From Desulfobacteraceae bacterium (GTDB taxonomy: Bacteria > Desulfobacterota > Desulfobacteria > Desulfobacterales > Desulfobacteraceae): a DNA stretch of 61,040 nucleotides. A program made the translations under genes and the position numbers. Each line of letters starts with the position of its first letter. The stretch's first letter is position 1. This document shows positions 45,220 through 56,592 of this stretch, piece by piece. A model generated the notes under the pieces. The model saw only the letters and a program-made list of their open reading frames with translations. It did not search any database and had not been told where the DNA came from. The stretch is taken from positions 1 through 61,040 of the forward strand of contig PIVQ01000002.1 in NCBI GenBank assembly GCA_003354055.1. The letters are read 5' to 3'.

Positions 45220-48200
45220 TTATTTTAGTAGGTTTACAAACCATTCCATACCATTAATCTCCAGATCGTCCGGAACAACGACCTTCCACCCATCGCTCTG
45301 CCATTTTTCGCTAAAATCCACTTGCTCCCCAGCGAGAATAGCAATCGGAGGATTTAAATCAGGCCAAGCAAGTTCTGCAAAGGCATCCTGATCTACCGCA
45401 TCATTATAGTATTCCACCTCCGGAACCTTGGTCTCTTCTTCGACAAGGGTCTCAACAAGGGGATAGAATGTTGATATGGTATTGTCCATGACATCCTTCC
45501 ATTCCTCGGAAAGTTCTTTTTTATCCTCTATGGTAAAATCAGGTGCAGAACCGTTCTCAGCTTCGGTTGTTGTCCAGAATTTAAAATTTTCACGAAATTG
45601 ATAAAAATTCAGACAGGCAAGAAATCTTCTCCAACGTTCGTTAAAGTCGCTGCCGTTTATTTCTGATTCAGTATCTCCAAGATGGGCAAGGGTTACAAAT
45701 TTATTGGCTTTACGCAACAACACATCATCGACTGAGGAAAAGGTAATGATATCCTGAGTTAGCGAGAGCTTCTCAAAAAACACATGCTTTCCCGATTCTG
45801 AACTCTTTATTGTTTTGAGCCCTTTTCCGGTTTGCCATGAGCCGATTGAGTCCATAAGATCTGCATATGTATACTTTTCGCCCTGTGCTTCTTTAGAAAG
45901 GATGAGTGTGGTTATAAAATTAACCGTATCCTGCCATTCATTTTTATAAGGAACTTTTAAAAATGCCTTAATTTGTTCAAACCCATTGTACAAGATCCCC
46001 CAGGAATCATGCCCGGTAACATTTCGAGTCCTTTTTGCAGCGGTGTATTTATTTATGTACCCTGCTACGGCTTTGTGACAAACCATTAAGTGATATTTAT
46101 TGCTCGCATTTAAGTCATCCCAGGTGATATTCCACACCCAAAACTTTTCGCTGTCCAAAATGGCTCTGCGTTTTCTCATATCATCGGCAAGCCTGTTATT
46201 CGGGTAGCAGTGGTATTCAAAGCCATCCGTAAAGACAGCAACTGGTTTGATGGATTCGTCATCGCAGGTCAACAGGAAATCCGGTTGGGAAGGGATCATG
46301 ACACCCAGATGTTTTCCAAACTGGGGCTGCAATTCCAGTTCCCACAATCTTCCGAAAATCTGGAACCTGAATCCTTTGGCACCTTTTATGATGGTGGATT
46401 CCCATTTGCCGTCATTGTCCTCAACAAATTCTTCCAGGGATTCAACAAACTTCTTTTCCAGGACGCTGCCGAATAACGAATCCGGTTTGATATCTTCAAG
46501 TGTATCTTTAACAACCCTTTTTTTCCCAGCGTCCAGCAATTCTTCGAGCAGTCTGATACCTCTTTCCCTGCTGATTTTCTCCGACTTGTATTGCAGATGG
46601 TAGGTTCTCAGGCACCTGTAGCAGCCGTCTGTATCATCATCTTTTTGCTTAAGATTTCTGCATGAGCAGAGCTTAAGAGCATTCTTTGCCCTTTCCAGGA
46701 TGTCCATTATTCCTTCTGCAAAGATGCCTGCTTCATTTTTTTCCTGAAACAAAGTTTTCAAAAAACCCGTACCGCCGGGAACCGCATCCATGACAACAAG
46801 GTAGTGTTTTGTCAGACCGGAATATTTATCCGGTAGAATGTGGGGCAAAACGATCAAATGAGCAGGGTCTCCCTCAAATCGCAATCTCAGACCCAGATAA
46901 ATACAGGCAATCAGTGTATCAATATCTTCATCATCAATGATGGGAAGTAGGAGCCTTATTGCTTCTGATTTTAACTCCCTGTAAAGGAAAATTCTTTCCC
47001 ACTCAAAAGGATTGAGGTGTGTATTCTGTTGGCGGTTTTTTTCATATTTTTTTCGGGCCTTACAACTCTTTCTGTGTTTGTAAGGCTCGAACCTGTCCTT
47101 TGAAACACCGGGAGGAACGATTACACCGCATTCTTTGCAAATAAAAAATCCATTTTCTGATAATTTCTGATCCGGTCCGATATTAATATCAAATCCCTGA
47201 TCAATATAGCCGCCGTTAATTACTCTTAAAACAACTTCTGTTCGATATTCTATTCCAAAGGGCAAAGTATCTTCACCAACAGCGCCCTTGGATGCATCAA
47301 GGGTCAAATCAAATGAGGAAACCACGTTGTAAAAGGCCTGATCTCTTTCTTCATCCTTATCTCCTGACAGGCTTTCATAGTACTCCATGTAAGAAAGGGC
47401 CTGGGAATCTGAAAAATTGATAAAATCCTTTTGCTGGCCCTGATCAAAGATACTGTCGCTGTCGCCTTCATGGCCGCATTGCGGGCAATTGGGTGATGCG
47501 CCAGGTTCTTTAATCTTGTTTACGGGTGCCACAAATCCGCAGTTACCGCAAATCCCCCATTTTTCAGCCAAGGGCTGGTTAGGGTTGCCCATGGATATCT
47601 GCTGAATATCAAACTGCTTTTTATGTGTGTAGAATGTATTTCCAGGGGCCAGTTCCCTTATGGCAGAAGATGCTCCCCGGTATAGGTCAATGGGTTTGAC
47701 TTCCAGGTCTTTCCTTTGGTGTTTATTGTATACAGCGCCGTAGAATCCAACCCCTCTTTCCGGAAAAGCATAGTTTGGAAGAAGCCCGTTCCCTGTCAGG
47801 ATCTCCAGGGTGCTCAATCGGTTCATGCTGATTAAGCGTGCCTTTATAATCTTTAATTCCTGTTCAATTTCAAAGGCTTCCTCTTTTTCTTCGGGACTAA
47901 GTTTTGATTTTTGACTGGTTAATCTGTTTTTTGCATTTTCAAGGTCTCTGATGGTCCGGTCATAAAAGCCTGCCACCTTATGGATTTTCTGAACAATGAG
48001 TTCAGTATCTGCCTCGATATAAAATCGTTCCTTGGTATCTTCCTTGATAATCCCGTAGATGGACTCGAACCGTTTAAGGAAGTTGTTCTGAAGGAGCTTT
48101 TCATTGTCTGACACCCAGGTCATCGTTGAAAGAATAGAGCCATTGCTTTCTTTCATGTCACGGATGAATTGCCGACAGCTTCCCGGGATCACTGTTAGTA

Positions 48201-51200
48201 CTTTGGTTTTTACCGCCGAATCAAAGCAGTACCCAAGATACTGCCTGGCAAGGACAGCGGAAGCATCAAGCCAGCATCCCGGCGGTTCTATTTTTCCCTT
48301 AATCATTTCCGAGGGGCGTGCATAGAAAAACAGATCGTGGGGCCTTTGATTGATGATGGAGATAATCAATGCGGTTCCGGTGGATCGACCCGCCCTTCCG
48401 ATTCTTTGAAGGTAATTAGAGGTAGTGGGCGGAACCGAACAGAGCATCGTGCTGGAAAGATCTCCTATATCAATACCCATCTCAAGAGTAGAGGTGCATG
48501 TCAGAACATTTGGGTCATCCTGGTGAGAAGACATCTTAAAATCGTTTTCTATTTTTTCTCTTAATTCAGTGTCAAGGATACCAGTGTGTTCCTGGGCTAC
48601 CACTCGCCTTAACGCACCTTTTTGATACCGGTCCTGGTAATATTTCTGGCGGGTATCAAACTCGGTTTTTTGATATACCCCCTTTTCAGCGTAATACTCC
48701 ATACTGGGTGCATCTATAAAAAAGGCCGCTTCTTCAGGAGATTTAACAATAAATTTGTCTGTTTCACTGCAGACCAGTTTGACACAGTCTGAAGAAAGAA
48801 CTGCAGCATTCTGGGATATGGCAAAAAACTCAGCCTTACTATCCTGATGGAGTTTGACAAACAACCCGGCGTCTTGGCCTGCATCCAGCAGTGCCTTTAA
48901 CAGATCGATATAATCTGTATTATCAATGGATGGTTTTTCAAGTGCACGTGCTGTCCATAATAAATGCCAGGGATGACGCCCCCCGGTGCTCGGAGAAAGG
49001 ACATTGATATGTTCTTTTTTATGGGCAGTCACCATCAGCTTGGGCCGGTATCTTATGGCAGACGGATAGGTTTCTCGTCCGGGAACAGCCTTGCCAAAGG
49101 GGTATTTCCCCCAAAAATTCTGCTTTGCATAGGAATCAAGATATGGGTGATAAACCGCTCCTGATTCTCGGCCTCTATGAAGGAACCCCAGAATCCAGAG
49201 CCTAAATTTGTCATCGGTCAGTTTGGTTAAAACAGGACTGATACCCTCAATTCGTGTCTTTAAATTTTCAATGGTCCTGTCAATGAACTTGTTGTCCCAT
49301 CCTATACAGGCTGAACCGTTTTTCTCCATTGTTCTGCCATGGGAGAGCATGAAACCAAATTCACTCACCGCCTGCCATTTTAGCCGGGACTCAATATCCT
49401 TGTACAGATTTTGGGGGGCGAACTGAAGGCCTTTATTGTTTCGGTATTTTAGATAAGGAATATATTCACAAAGATCCGGCGGCATCAATGACGCCATGGC
49501 TTCCTTAATTGATCCTGGACGGCCCGGTAACTGCTGAGACCAATATTCAAAGAGCCTTTTTCCAGCATCTTTCAGCGGAAGACCTGCCGCCCCCGCTTCA
49601 TTAATAACGTGCTGAAGTGCGGTTCGATAGGTAAAATGGTATGTTCGTGAAGAAAAATATCCCGCCCTGTGGGAAGCATCCTGAACACTGTCCGTAAAGG
49701 CAAGTAATTTGGGATCATTGTTCAATACCGAGCCGAACATTTCATCAATCACTACACTTGATAATGTGGCAGACTGGCAGCCTATAAAAAATATCCCCTC
49801 CTCGGACAAACATTTGGGACACCGTTGAGCCCCAACAACACCTCCATTATCCAGACGTTTTGTTTTGGCATCAACTTTAACTTTAAATAGCTGATCAGAG
49901 CCGGTTAAGGGGCAGTCGCCTTTACCTTTTCTTAAGACCAGGCTTTCTTTGCATAAATAAAACTCCTTCTTTTCCATACCCGGTAAAGCGGGTTGGTCTG
50001 GAGATGTAAACATGGCATCTTCTTTTGGGTCAAATGGGCTGATAACCCTCATGTACTGATCTTTGCGCCCCTTGTTTCCAAACCAGCCCCGATAGATGTT
50101 TCTGGGATCAGCGATCAACTGACTCCCCTCAACACCTTCTGCCTGAATCTGGGTGTCACTGCCCGGGTCAACCATGGAAATCCATCCGGCTTCCCCGCAT
50201 TCACTGCAATGAAATGTAGGAAGGCTTTTGATGGTTTTGGACGGTTCATCCAGCCAGACAAAGGCCGGTTTTTCATGGACAAACCGACCAAGTCGCCTAA
50301 GTTCCCGGATCCAGAGCTGCACCTGGGTGGGGACCAATGGAAAGGGCTTCCCGCTTCTTTTCTCCATGGCATGGGAAACCAGGGCGCAGAATGAAGAGAC
50401 AATGGTGCTTTTATCCTCATTCTTTTTTAAGGCGTTAATTTCAAAATCAGACTGGCTGATTTTCTTAACCAGAACCTTCCATTGGATGGGATCTTCCTGT
50501 TTTAGTTCAGCAGTTCTAAAGATTTCCAGCAAATCCTTGAAAAATTTGCTTCCCTTGAGCCAGTCCCCCAAGGCAAGCTTGAAATCGACAACATCTTTTG
50601 GATTTGTTTTATCACCGAAAAATTGCGGCCCCCCCCATGCTTCAGACTGCCGGATGGCATAGGACAAAGAGTCTTCATCTTCTTTTGTCCAGCATTTTGA
50701 TACATCAGGCACATTGATTGAAATAAGTTCTGATTTTACAATATCCTCAACTTCAAGCCGTTCCTCTCCGATAACCGCTTCCGCCTGGATATCTTCTTCA
50801 AACAAGACTTTTGCAAACCCCGCCAGCTTGTCCTGCCCGGACTCCATTGCATCTGCAGAGCCGTCTGTAACTTTGACTCCCAAACCATCTTTATTTTCAT
50901 CAAGGGTGGCACTGGTGCCGACCACACACAGTTCTCCCTTGGGAATTTCAAGTTTCTCTTTCAGACGCCGGATTAAACAGGCCACATCAGCTCCCTGGGC
51001 ACCGTCATAGGTGTGCAGCTCATCCAGTACAAGATATTTTAAAATTCCCGGAGTATTGAACCGCCACAAATCCTGGTCCTGGGGCCTCATCAACAAAAAA
51101 TCCAGCATCCTGTAGTTGGTTAGCAGGACATCCGGAGGATATTCCTGGAGCACCTTGTGATTGGATATTCCATGAAAGCTCTCTCCGTCTTTATCCATGG

Positions 51201-51759
51201 ATTTGGTGCCGCTGTCCTTGCTTGCCCCTGGATCGGAAGGATCAAATCGGCCGGTGTAATTTCCGACCCTGATTCCGGCTGCTTTTAAGTCCGGGTCTTT
51301 TAAAACGGTTTCAGCAAATCTTTTTTCCTGGTCCGAAGCCAGGGCGTTCATAGGATAGAGGATAATGGCTTTAATACCGTTTTGCCCCTTTTTCTTTTCC
51401 CTCAGGCAATGATCCAAAATAGGATACAAGAAACATTCTGTCTTGCCGGACCCTGTGCCGGTAGTAACAATGGTTGACTGGGGCGCCTGGTTCCGGCTGG
51501 TCAGCCTTATCCAGGATTTGTACTGGTGGAGAAACGGGTTGAACGGAATGCCGATATCCAAGGGAATTTTAATATTTTCCGGTGCCGGTCTGAAAGGCCG
51601 TTTCAGCTGGAACCATGGGCCTTTAAACATCCCGTTTTCAGGATCATTTATGAATAGGCTAAAGGCCTTTTCAGCCTGCTTGTCCCTGAATGAAAAGGTG
51701 GCCTGAAGATAATATTCAACCTGTTTTCTGATATTTTGGGCAATATGAGCCGGAAGCAT
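45220..51759 (-). CDS. Giant DISARM-like helicase-MZB(DUF1998)-nuclease fusion
   Basis: 2179 residues. Superfamily 2 helicase: Walker A GTGSGKTE (101-108), DELH (246-249), GTSATL, and QRIGRAGR (about 1117-1124). Zinc pairs CGNCG..CPQCG follow. An MZB/DUF1998 domain with DAVPGGTGF (about 1655) and its CSC..CYRC cysteines (about 1690-1715) comes next, then a Vsr/PD-(D/E)XK-like segment QPDFLL..PVAVFTDGFEYH (about 1825-1850). In class 1 DISARM the helicase (DrmA) and DUF1998 protein (DrmB) are separate; here both seem joined, with a nuclease-like part added. It starts 21 nt after the methylase gene. Confidence 0.8.
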   Translation of the reverse strand: MLPAHIAQNIRKQVEYYLQATFSFRDKQAEKAFSLFINDPENGMFKGPWFQLKRPFRPAPENIKIPLDIGIPFNPFLHQYKSWIRLTSRNQAPQSTIVTTGTGSGKTECFLYPILDHCLREKKKGQNGIKAIILYPMNALASDQEKRFAETVLKDPDLKAAGIRVGNYTGRFDPSDPGASKDSGTKSMDKDGESFHGISNHKVLQEYPPDVLLTNYRMLDFLLMRPQDQDLWRFNTPGILKYLVLDELHTYDGAQGADVACLIRRLKEKLEIPKGELCVVGTSATLDENKDGLGVKVTDGSADAMESGQDKLAGFAKVLFEEDIQAEAVIGEERLEVEDIVKSELISINVPDVSKCWTKEDEDSLSYAIRQSEAWGGPQFFGDKTNPKDVVDFKLALGDWLKGSKFFKDLLEIFRTAELKQEDPIQWKVLVKKISQSDFEINALKKNEDKSTIVSSFCALVSHAMEKRSGKPFPLVPTQVQLWIRELRRLGRFVHEKPAFVWLDEPSKTIKSLPTFHCSECGEAGWISMVDPGSDTQIQAEGVEGSQLIADPRNIYRGWFGNKGRKDQYMRVISPFDPKEDAMFTSPDQPALPGMEKKEFYLCKESLVLRKGKGDCPLTGSDQLFKVKVDAKTKRLDNGGVVGAQRCPKCLSEEGIFFIGCQSATLSSVVIDEMFGSVLNNDPKLLAFTDSVQDASHRAGYFSSRTYHFTYRTALQHVINEAGAAGLPLKDAGKRLFEYWSQQLPGRPGSIKEAMASLMPPDLCEYIPYLKYRNNKGLQFAPQNLYKDIESRLKWQAVSEFGFMLSHGRTMEKNGSACIGWDNKFIDRTIENLKTRIEGISPVLTKLTDDKFRLWILGFLHRGRESGAVYHPYLDSYAKQNFWGKYPFGKAVPGRETYPSAIRYRPKLMVTAHKKEHINVLSPSTGGRHPWHLLWTARALEKPSIDNTDYIDLLKALLDAGQDAGLFVKLHQDSKAEFFAISQNAAVLSSDCVKLVCSETDKFIVKSPEEAAFFIDAPSMEYYAEKGVYQKTEFDTRQKYYQDRYQKGALRRVVAQEHTGILDTELREKIENDFKMSSHQDDPNVLTCTSTLEMGIDIGDLSSTMLCSVPPTTSNYLQRIGRAGRSTGTALIISIINQRPHDLFFYARPSEMIKGKIEPPGCWLDASAVLARQYLGYCFDSAVKTKVLTVIPGSCRQFIRDMKESNGSILSTMTWVSDNEKLLQNNFLKRFESIYGIIKEDTKERFYIEADTELIVQKIHKVAGFYDRTIRDLENAKNRLTSQKSKLSPEEKEEAFEIEQELKIIKARLISMNRLSTLEILTGNGLLPNYAFPERGVGFYGAVYNKHQRKDLEVKPIDLYRGASSAIRELAPGNTFYTHKKQFDIQQISMGNPNQPLAEKWGICGNCGFVAPVNKIKEPGASPNCPQCGHEGDSDSIFDQGQQKDFINFSDSQALSYMEYYESLSGDKDEERDQAFYNVVSSFDLTLDASKGAVGEDTLPFGIEYRTEVVLRVINGGYIDQGFDINIGPDQKLSENGFFICKECGVIVPPGVSKDRFEPYKHRKSCKARKKYEKNRQQNTHLNPFEWERIFLYRELKSEAIRLLLPIIDDEDIDTLIACIYLGLRLRFEGDPAHLIVLPHILPDKYSGLTKHYLVVMDAVPGGTGFLKTLFQEKNEAGIFAEGIMDILERAKNALKLCSCRNLKQKDDDTDGCYRCLRTYHLQYKSEKISRERGIRLLEELLDAGKKRVVKDTLEDIKPDSLFGSVLEKKFVESLEEFVEDNDGKWESTIIKGAKGFRFQIFGRLWELELQPQFGKHLGVMIPSQPDFLLTCDDESIKPVAVFTDGFEYHCYPNNRLADDMRKRRAILDSEKFWVWNITWDDLNASNKYHLMVCHKAVAGYINKYTAAKRTRNVTGHDSWGILYNGFEQIKAFLKVPYKNEWQDTVNFITTLILSKEAQGEKYTYADLMDSIGSWQTGKGLKTIKSSESGKHVFFEKLSLTQDIITFSSVDDVLLRKANKFVTLAHLGDTESEINGSDFNERWRRFLACLNFYQFRENFKFWTTTEAENGSAPDFTIEDKKELSEEWKDVMDNTISTFYPLVETLVEEETKVPEVEYYNDAVDQDAFAELAWPDLNPPIAILAGEQVDFSEKWQSDGWKVVVPDDLEINGMEWFVNLLK

Positions 51760-51780
51760 AGGTTATTCCATTATATTGAA

Positions 51781-54700
51781 TTACACGGTTTTTAAATCTG
51801 CATATCTTCTTTTAAATTCATTGTATGCGATTTCATAATCTTTTTCCCTGTTCACCCCTTCAAATGGGGGATAGAAGGTTTTTGTGACGGGTTGAATGCC
51901 GTTGTCGATTTCCCAGGAAACGGTTAGGGGAGATTCTCCATCCCAGTTTTTTAGTGCCTCCCGGAATTGTGTGGCTCCAGGGTCTTTTCTTTTTGTATTG
52001 GGTATCTGCATTCCGTTTTGATCGTATTTATCTACTAATTCATAACTATTCAGTACCGGGAATTGAACACGATATATTGATAATAGATCATCTAAGCTGA
52101 TGTCTAAAGCAAGCGCTACAAGTGAATCAATTTCTATGAGGGCTTGTCGTCTCGAGTATGCTGCTCTCAAAGGAGTTTTCGTATCCCATTTATTAATGCT
52201 TAACTGATCCCAAGTATGCTCAAAACCATTTTCCATTTTTATATTGGTTTTTGTCCATTCTTCTGTATTTATTGATTTGTTAGCTAAGGCAATCCACAAT
52301 TCTTTATAGGCTTTAGTGATAGAAACCAAACGGAGGCCTCTATATAATATTGGTTTTTTATACTTTCCCTCTATGAAAGGAAACATAGAAACTGTGCTAT
52401 GACTACAATGATCTTTACCAATTAATTTTACAAGGAAATCATAACAAATCGAAAATGTACAAGAGCTAAAAAGAGCCATTGTTTCTAAGTCTTTGAAAGC
52501 AATTGAAAAAATTGTGCTCAGATGCGTTACATCCTTAGGTATAATTGAACTGATCAAAGTTCTTTCAGTATTGACGTCAACCATTTCCCGGTTTGCATAT
52601 CTGTAATATTCTGTTACGGGATGTTCACTTTCCATAAAAGTTGGGATAAAATTTATAAAAGTATCTATATTTTTGGGCTTATAAATAGTTCTGGGCAAAA
52701 AATCTTCATTACATATTGTTAAATCAATTTTATTATATGATCTATGCGAAACATAATTCGTCATAGGATTTTGAGCAAATGCTTGACCTGTATATATATG
52801 TGGGCCAGATAGTATCAATTCATTTTCAGTCGTAGGTTGAAATGAAGGGGATGATAATCGTTCGGTTATTCCATCACGTTGTGAATAAGCCTCATCAAAC
52901 ATTTTTGTTGCGAAATAATCCGTTTTACAATCTGATAGTTTCTTTGACACGTTAGCGAAACGATGTACAACATTCAACAATTGGACAGAATGGACCTGTA
53001 GGAGTGGTGCATGTTCTTGGTTTGAAGAACTGTCTTCAAGAAAATTTGAGAATAAATTTAACTCATCAGGTGTTATATTTACAACTCTAAGTTTATGAGG
53101 TCTCGTTTCCCATGAACCATTACTATTTTTAAACCCTGGTATTGGATCGTTGATCTGAGAATGATTGTGACACATTCCTACAGTGGATGGATGATATAGA
53201 TTAAATATATTTTTAAAATTAATTTTTGTTTCCGAACCCTTAAAAATATTTATACTAAAAGTCCGTGTATTTCCGATATCTGAAAAAAGCTTCAATTGAT
53301 TTGTAAATTGATAATGAGCTTTCAAATGTTTGTAGTACCAACCTCGAAACGCCCCTCCCTTTGAATCTCCATAGATACCCTCTGGATGTAAAATCCCCCC
53401 AACGCCAGTGGGTTTTAAGATTTCCCAGAATCTAACAAGAAAATTTTTATATAGGTTCGTTTGTATTCCCGTTAATAAATCATAAGATCTTTCTGAATCA
53501 AGGTATGAAATGGCTCCAATATTTAAGGTAAGTTCTTTTTTATATTGTTTCTTATTGTCTAATAATATCAAAAGTGATTCACGAACAGAATTAAACCGAT
53601 GACTTTTTGCTCCTTCAACACCTAATTTGGGATCAAATTCGCATAAAATGCTTGAATCAGACCAAGATACTTTTAGCCATGGAGGATTCCCAATTACTAA
53701 ATCAAATCCACAAATTTGGGGCACCGGGCCTATTATTTCGGTAAAATTTAATTCCCAGTGATGAAAATTTTGTTTTTCTGAAATCTCGTGTCCAACACCA
53801 TACCAGGAAACAAGACCTGATAGTAATTCCGTATCAGGCACTTCTTCTTTTGCGGCATCAAACAAACCCTCAATATCAAAATCAAATACAGTGGACAGAA
53901 AACTCTGAAGATTTTCGCTTGGAGGTTCGTCACCAAGAAGAATTTTGGCAGCCTCAAGAAAACTTGTCCGCCGTGGCAGTTTTTCCGTTTGATCAAGGGA
54001 CCAGAACCAGAGGGCACACCAGGTATCCATAATCAGTTTCAGTCGTTGAAAACTGCCGCTGGTGGCCTCAAGTTGCTGCTTGACTTCTTCTTGCTCTTTT
54101 AGTGAGGGGCCGTTTTCAATAGCCTCTTCAGAATCAGAATCAATCGGCCATACCGATGCTGTACAGGCCGTTTTTTTCAGGGCGGTTGCTCTTTTGTCTG
54201 AGTACTGAATCCAGTGATTATCAATGAGTTTTGATACCTCAATTGCCCTGGAGATATCTTCCTCATCCCATTTTGTTTTCACCTCCCTTGTGATCCATGC
54301 TTTGGCATCGTCGCAGGAAGCCAAGTCAAATCTTTTCATTAAGTTGTCTTTATGGGTGGGAACCATATCCTCATCAAAGACAAGAAAATGATAGATTTCG
54401 TTCTTTTTTCTTTTTTCACCGGGTTTCAACAGTCGAGGTACATCAGAATTATTTCCGAAGTGAAGACCTTTTTTGAGCTGGGCTTTTGTCCAGACACTTC
54501 GCCTGGCACCGATCAAACTGTTTCCGCATCTTAGTCTCAGCCCGAACCATGGGGTGCTGCCGGGCTTATAAATATCAGACTGACCGTTTTCTCCTTCTTT
54601 GATTAAAAGCCTGTGGATGCTGCCCAGCCACAGGGATAAAGCGCCCAATTCAACCGCTGTGGCATTGAGATCTACGCCATAAACATTCCGGGTGGCAATA

Positions 54701-56586
54701 TAGTGCTGAACACGCCTTAGTTCATCCTGAAATCTGCCAGGTTCAATGCTTTGGTTTATCTCTTCCTGTTTTAGTTCCAGGTACTTTTTTGCCAACTGAA
54801 GAGTGGCTTCATTTAAAAACGCACCGCTGCCCATGGCGGGTTCACAGATTTTCAGATCAAGAATTTTATCGGCATCTTCTGGCCCATAATCTTTGAGCAA
54901 CTCCCTTAAGGCTTCTTCAACCAGGCATTGGGTAAGAACTTCCGGGGTGTAGTAGGAAGCGCTTTGCTCCCGGTCAACACCTGACAAATGAAGGATAAAA
55001 GAACCTTTTGGATAGATCCTTGGTTTGTGATTGATCTGTTCTATTTCGTCTTTTTCAAATTCTTCCATTCTTGCGGCATCAACAAACCAGGTGGGTGTTT
55101 TTTTGTCCGTCAATTGCTTTTTGGCAGGTTTTACCTGGATCAGATCTTTGTCGGCAAACATCCCCTTGTAGGAGAGAAGGCCTTCATAAACAGCACCCAA
55201 TTGGTTGATGCCAAGCTCTGCATAGTTGACTCTCCCGATCTCTTTGGTTCGCTCGCCTGTGCTCAACGACAATCGCTTGATGACCTGCTGGAGGCATAGG
55301 TTGGACAGAACGGCTTTATCAAGAAGGTATAAACTGTTCGGATCAAACAGGGTTGCTGTTAACGGAGATATGGAGAATGTGCCGGAGCTGTCAAAATCAA
55401 AATTCAAAGCTCCGTTTTGCAGATCTTCATTGTCAATGGGGTTAAACCCTTCATGGATAATTTTAAACAGTATTTTCAGGTGCTGATGGAAATAGGTCCC
55501 TCGTTCACTGGCAGGTGTCAGAGGGACATTCTCAAGATCCCGAAGGGTTTCCAGGCTGTATCCCATTTTATAGACATCATCATTGCTGGGCAGGATATCG
55601 AGTTCTCCCCCTCTGGCCTCTGCATAGAAACAAAATAACAACCTGTAGACAAAAATCAGGGACTCCCTTTTTAATACTTCAGCGGAAATGTCCCTGCTTC
55701 CGTCAGGGAACGGGCGTTCTTTGGTTCCCAGTCGTGTATAGGGCAGGTTTTTTTCCCTCCGGTACTGAACCCATTCATTGGCAAGCAATCCAATGGCTTC
55801 CCGGACAGCGACCTGAAGATTATCCGTAACCCCGTGTGCAAACTTGTGGCTCTGTTCTTCTATGGTATCGTGCAGGATATCGTCGGAGTCTCCGGCCGGG
55901 CACAGGGTTTGTTTTGACAGAAATGCCGCAAAATGATCAAAGGTTGCTTTTTCATTCCGACCAAATGCATCATCAAAGTCAAAGACCAGGTACCGGCCCT
56001 GGGCCCATGTATGCCTGTCCAGCAGCAGTGCCTGGCTTCCGGCTAAAAAAAGTATCCACCTGGGTGATTCTTCTACGGTGAATAACTTCCCAATCAATCT
56101 TTCCCAATCCCCTGAGCATAATGAGTTTTCAGAATCTGTCACCTGGCTTGTCGCTGGCATTGATGAAAGCGGGTCTTCACTGGGGAGACCGTCCGGCAGG
56201 CTGCTGTCCGGCAGACAAAAGCCGGTTTTACATATGGTAAGCCAGGGGGTGTTGTACCTTGTAACCCTTGCAATAGAGGGAACAATAGTTGCGCCACCCT
56301 CCACTGAAATATCCACAGATTTCCTGTCCGTATATCCAAGCGCCTCAAGCAGGTGTGCATGGAACCCTGTTAGATTGATTCGATTTTTTTGAGCAGGTTC
56401 ATCCAAGGCAAGGTTTTTTGCTTTAAAATAGAGCTGGGACAATTGCCTTATTTTTGAAGGGATGGAAGCAGAACCCTGGTCTTTCCATTCAGCCACAAAT
56501 TTTTTAATGTCCTTTGCAAAAAAAGAACTAAGGTAGTGAGAGCTGTAATATTCACCCACATTACTGATGCTGGTATCTAATGACAT
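51781..56586 (-). CDS. Eco57I-type N6-adenine DNA methylase (DrmMI-like)
   Basis: 1601 residues. SAM-binding motif I is CEPAMGSGAFLNEA (about 582-595) and catalytic motif IV is NPPW (about 967-970), the N6-adenine signature. Long flanking regions hold the target-recognition part, as in Eco57I, PglX and DrmMI proteins. It would methylate one strand of a specific site to mark self DNA. No PglZ or BrxC is present, so BREX is unlikely; the SNF2 and DUF1998 helicase neighbours favour class 1 DISARM. AAAGGAA precedes the ATG, 6 nt after the SNF2 gene. Confidence 0.85.
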   Translation of the reverse strand: MSLDTSISNVGEYYSSHYLSSFFAKDIKKFVAEWKDQGSASIPSKIRQLSQLYFKAKNLALDEPAQKNRINLTGFHAHLLEALGYTDRKSVDISVEGGATIVPSIARVTRYNTPWLTICKTGFCLPDSSLPDGLPSEDPLSSMPATSQVTDSENSLCSGDWERLIGKLFTVEESPRWILFLAGSQALLLDRHTWAQGRYLVFDFDDAFGRNEKATFDHFAAFLSKQTLCPAGDSDDILHDTIEEQSHKFAHGVTDNLQVAVREAIGLLANEWVQYRREKNLPYTRLGTKERPFPDGSRDISAEVLKRESLIFVYRLLFCFYAEARGGELDILPSNDDVYKMGYSLETLRDLENVPLTPASERGTYFHQHLKILFKIIHEGFNPIDNEDLQNGALNFDFDSSGTFSISPLTATLFDPNSLYLLDKAVLSNLCLQQVIKRLSLSTGERTKEIGRVNYAELGINQLGAVYEGLLSYKGMFADKDLIQVKPAKKQLTDKKTPTWFVDAARMEEFEKDEIEQINHKPRIYPKGSFILHLSGVDREQSASYYTPEVLTQCLVEEALRELLKDYGPEDADKILDLKICEPAMGSGAFLNEATLQLAKKYLELKQEEINQSIEPGRFQDELRRVQHYIATRNVYGVDLNATAVELGALSLWLGSIHRLLIKEGENGQSDIYKPGSTPWFGLRLRCGNSLIGARRSVWTKAQLKKGLHFGNNSDVPRLLKPGEKRKKNEIYHFLVFDEDMVPTHKDNLMKRFDLASCDDAKAWITREVKTKWDEEDISRAIEVSKLIDNHWIQYSDKRATALKKTACTASVWPIDSDSEEAIENGPSLKEQEEVKQQLEATSGSFQRLKLIMDTWCALWFWSLDQTEKLPRRTSFLEAAKILLGDEPPSENLQSFLSTVFDFDIEGLFDAAKEEVPDTELLSGLVSWYGVGHEISEKQNFHHWELNFTEIIGPVPQICGFDLVIGNPPWLKVSWSDSSILCEFDPKLGVEGAKSHRFNSVRESLLILLDNKKQYKKELTLNIGAISYLDSERSYDLLTGIQTNLYKNFLVRFWEILKPTGVGGILHPEGIYGDSKGGAFRGWYYKHLKAHYQFTNQLKLFSDIGNTRTFSINIFKGSETKINFKNIFNLYHPSTVGMCHNHSQINDPIPGFKNSNGSWETRPHKLRVVNITPDELNLFSNFLEDSSSNQEHAPLLQVHSVQLLNVVHRFANVSKKLSDCKTDYFATKMFDEAYSQRDGITERLSSPSFQPTTENELILSGPHIYTGQAFAQNPMTNYVSHRSYNKIDLTICNEDFLPRTIYKPKNIDTFINFIPTFMESEHPVTEYYRYANREMVDVNTERTLISSIIPKDVTHLSTIFSIAFKDLETMALFSSCTFSICYDFLVKLIGKDHCSHSTVSMFPFIEGKYKKPILYRGLRLVSITKAYKELWIALANKSINTEEWTKTNIKMENGFEHTWDQLSINKWDTKTPLRAAYSRRQALIEIDSLVALALDISLDDLLSIYRVQFPVLNSYELVDKYDQNGMQIPNTKRKDPGATQFREALKNWDGESPLTVSWEIDNGIQPVTKTFYPPFEGVNREKDYEIAYNEFKRRYADLKTV

Positions 56587-56592
56587 GAACCT

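Noticed and set aside
43160..46603. Plus-strand frames of 88-118 codons opposite the UvrD and giant helicase genes
   Set aside because: They are shadows of well-supported minus-strand coding regions with clear motifs.
50228..50662. 144-codon plus-strand frame inside the giant helicase gene
   Set aside because: Antisense shadow; no ribosome-binding site or family.
51781..56586. BREX PglX
   Set aside because: The methylase is similar in type, but PglZ, BrxC and BrxL are absent and the neighbours are SNF2 and DUF1998 helicases.
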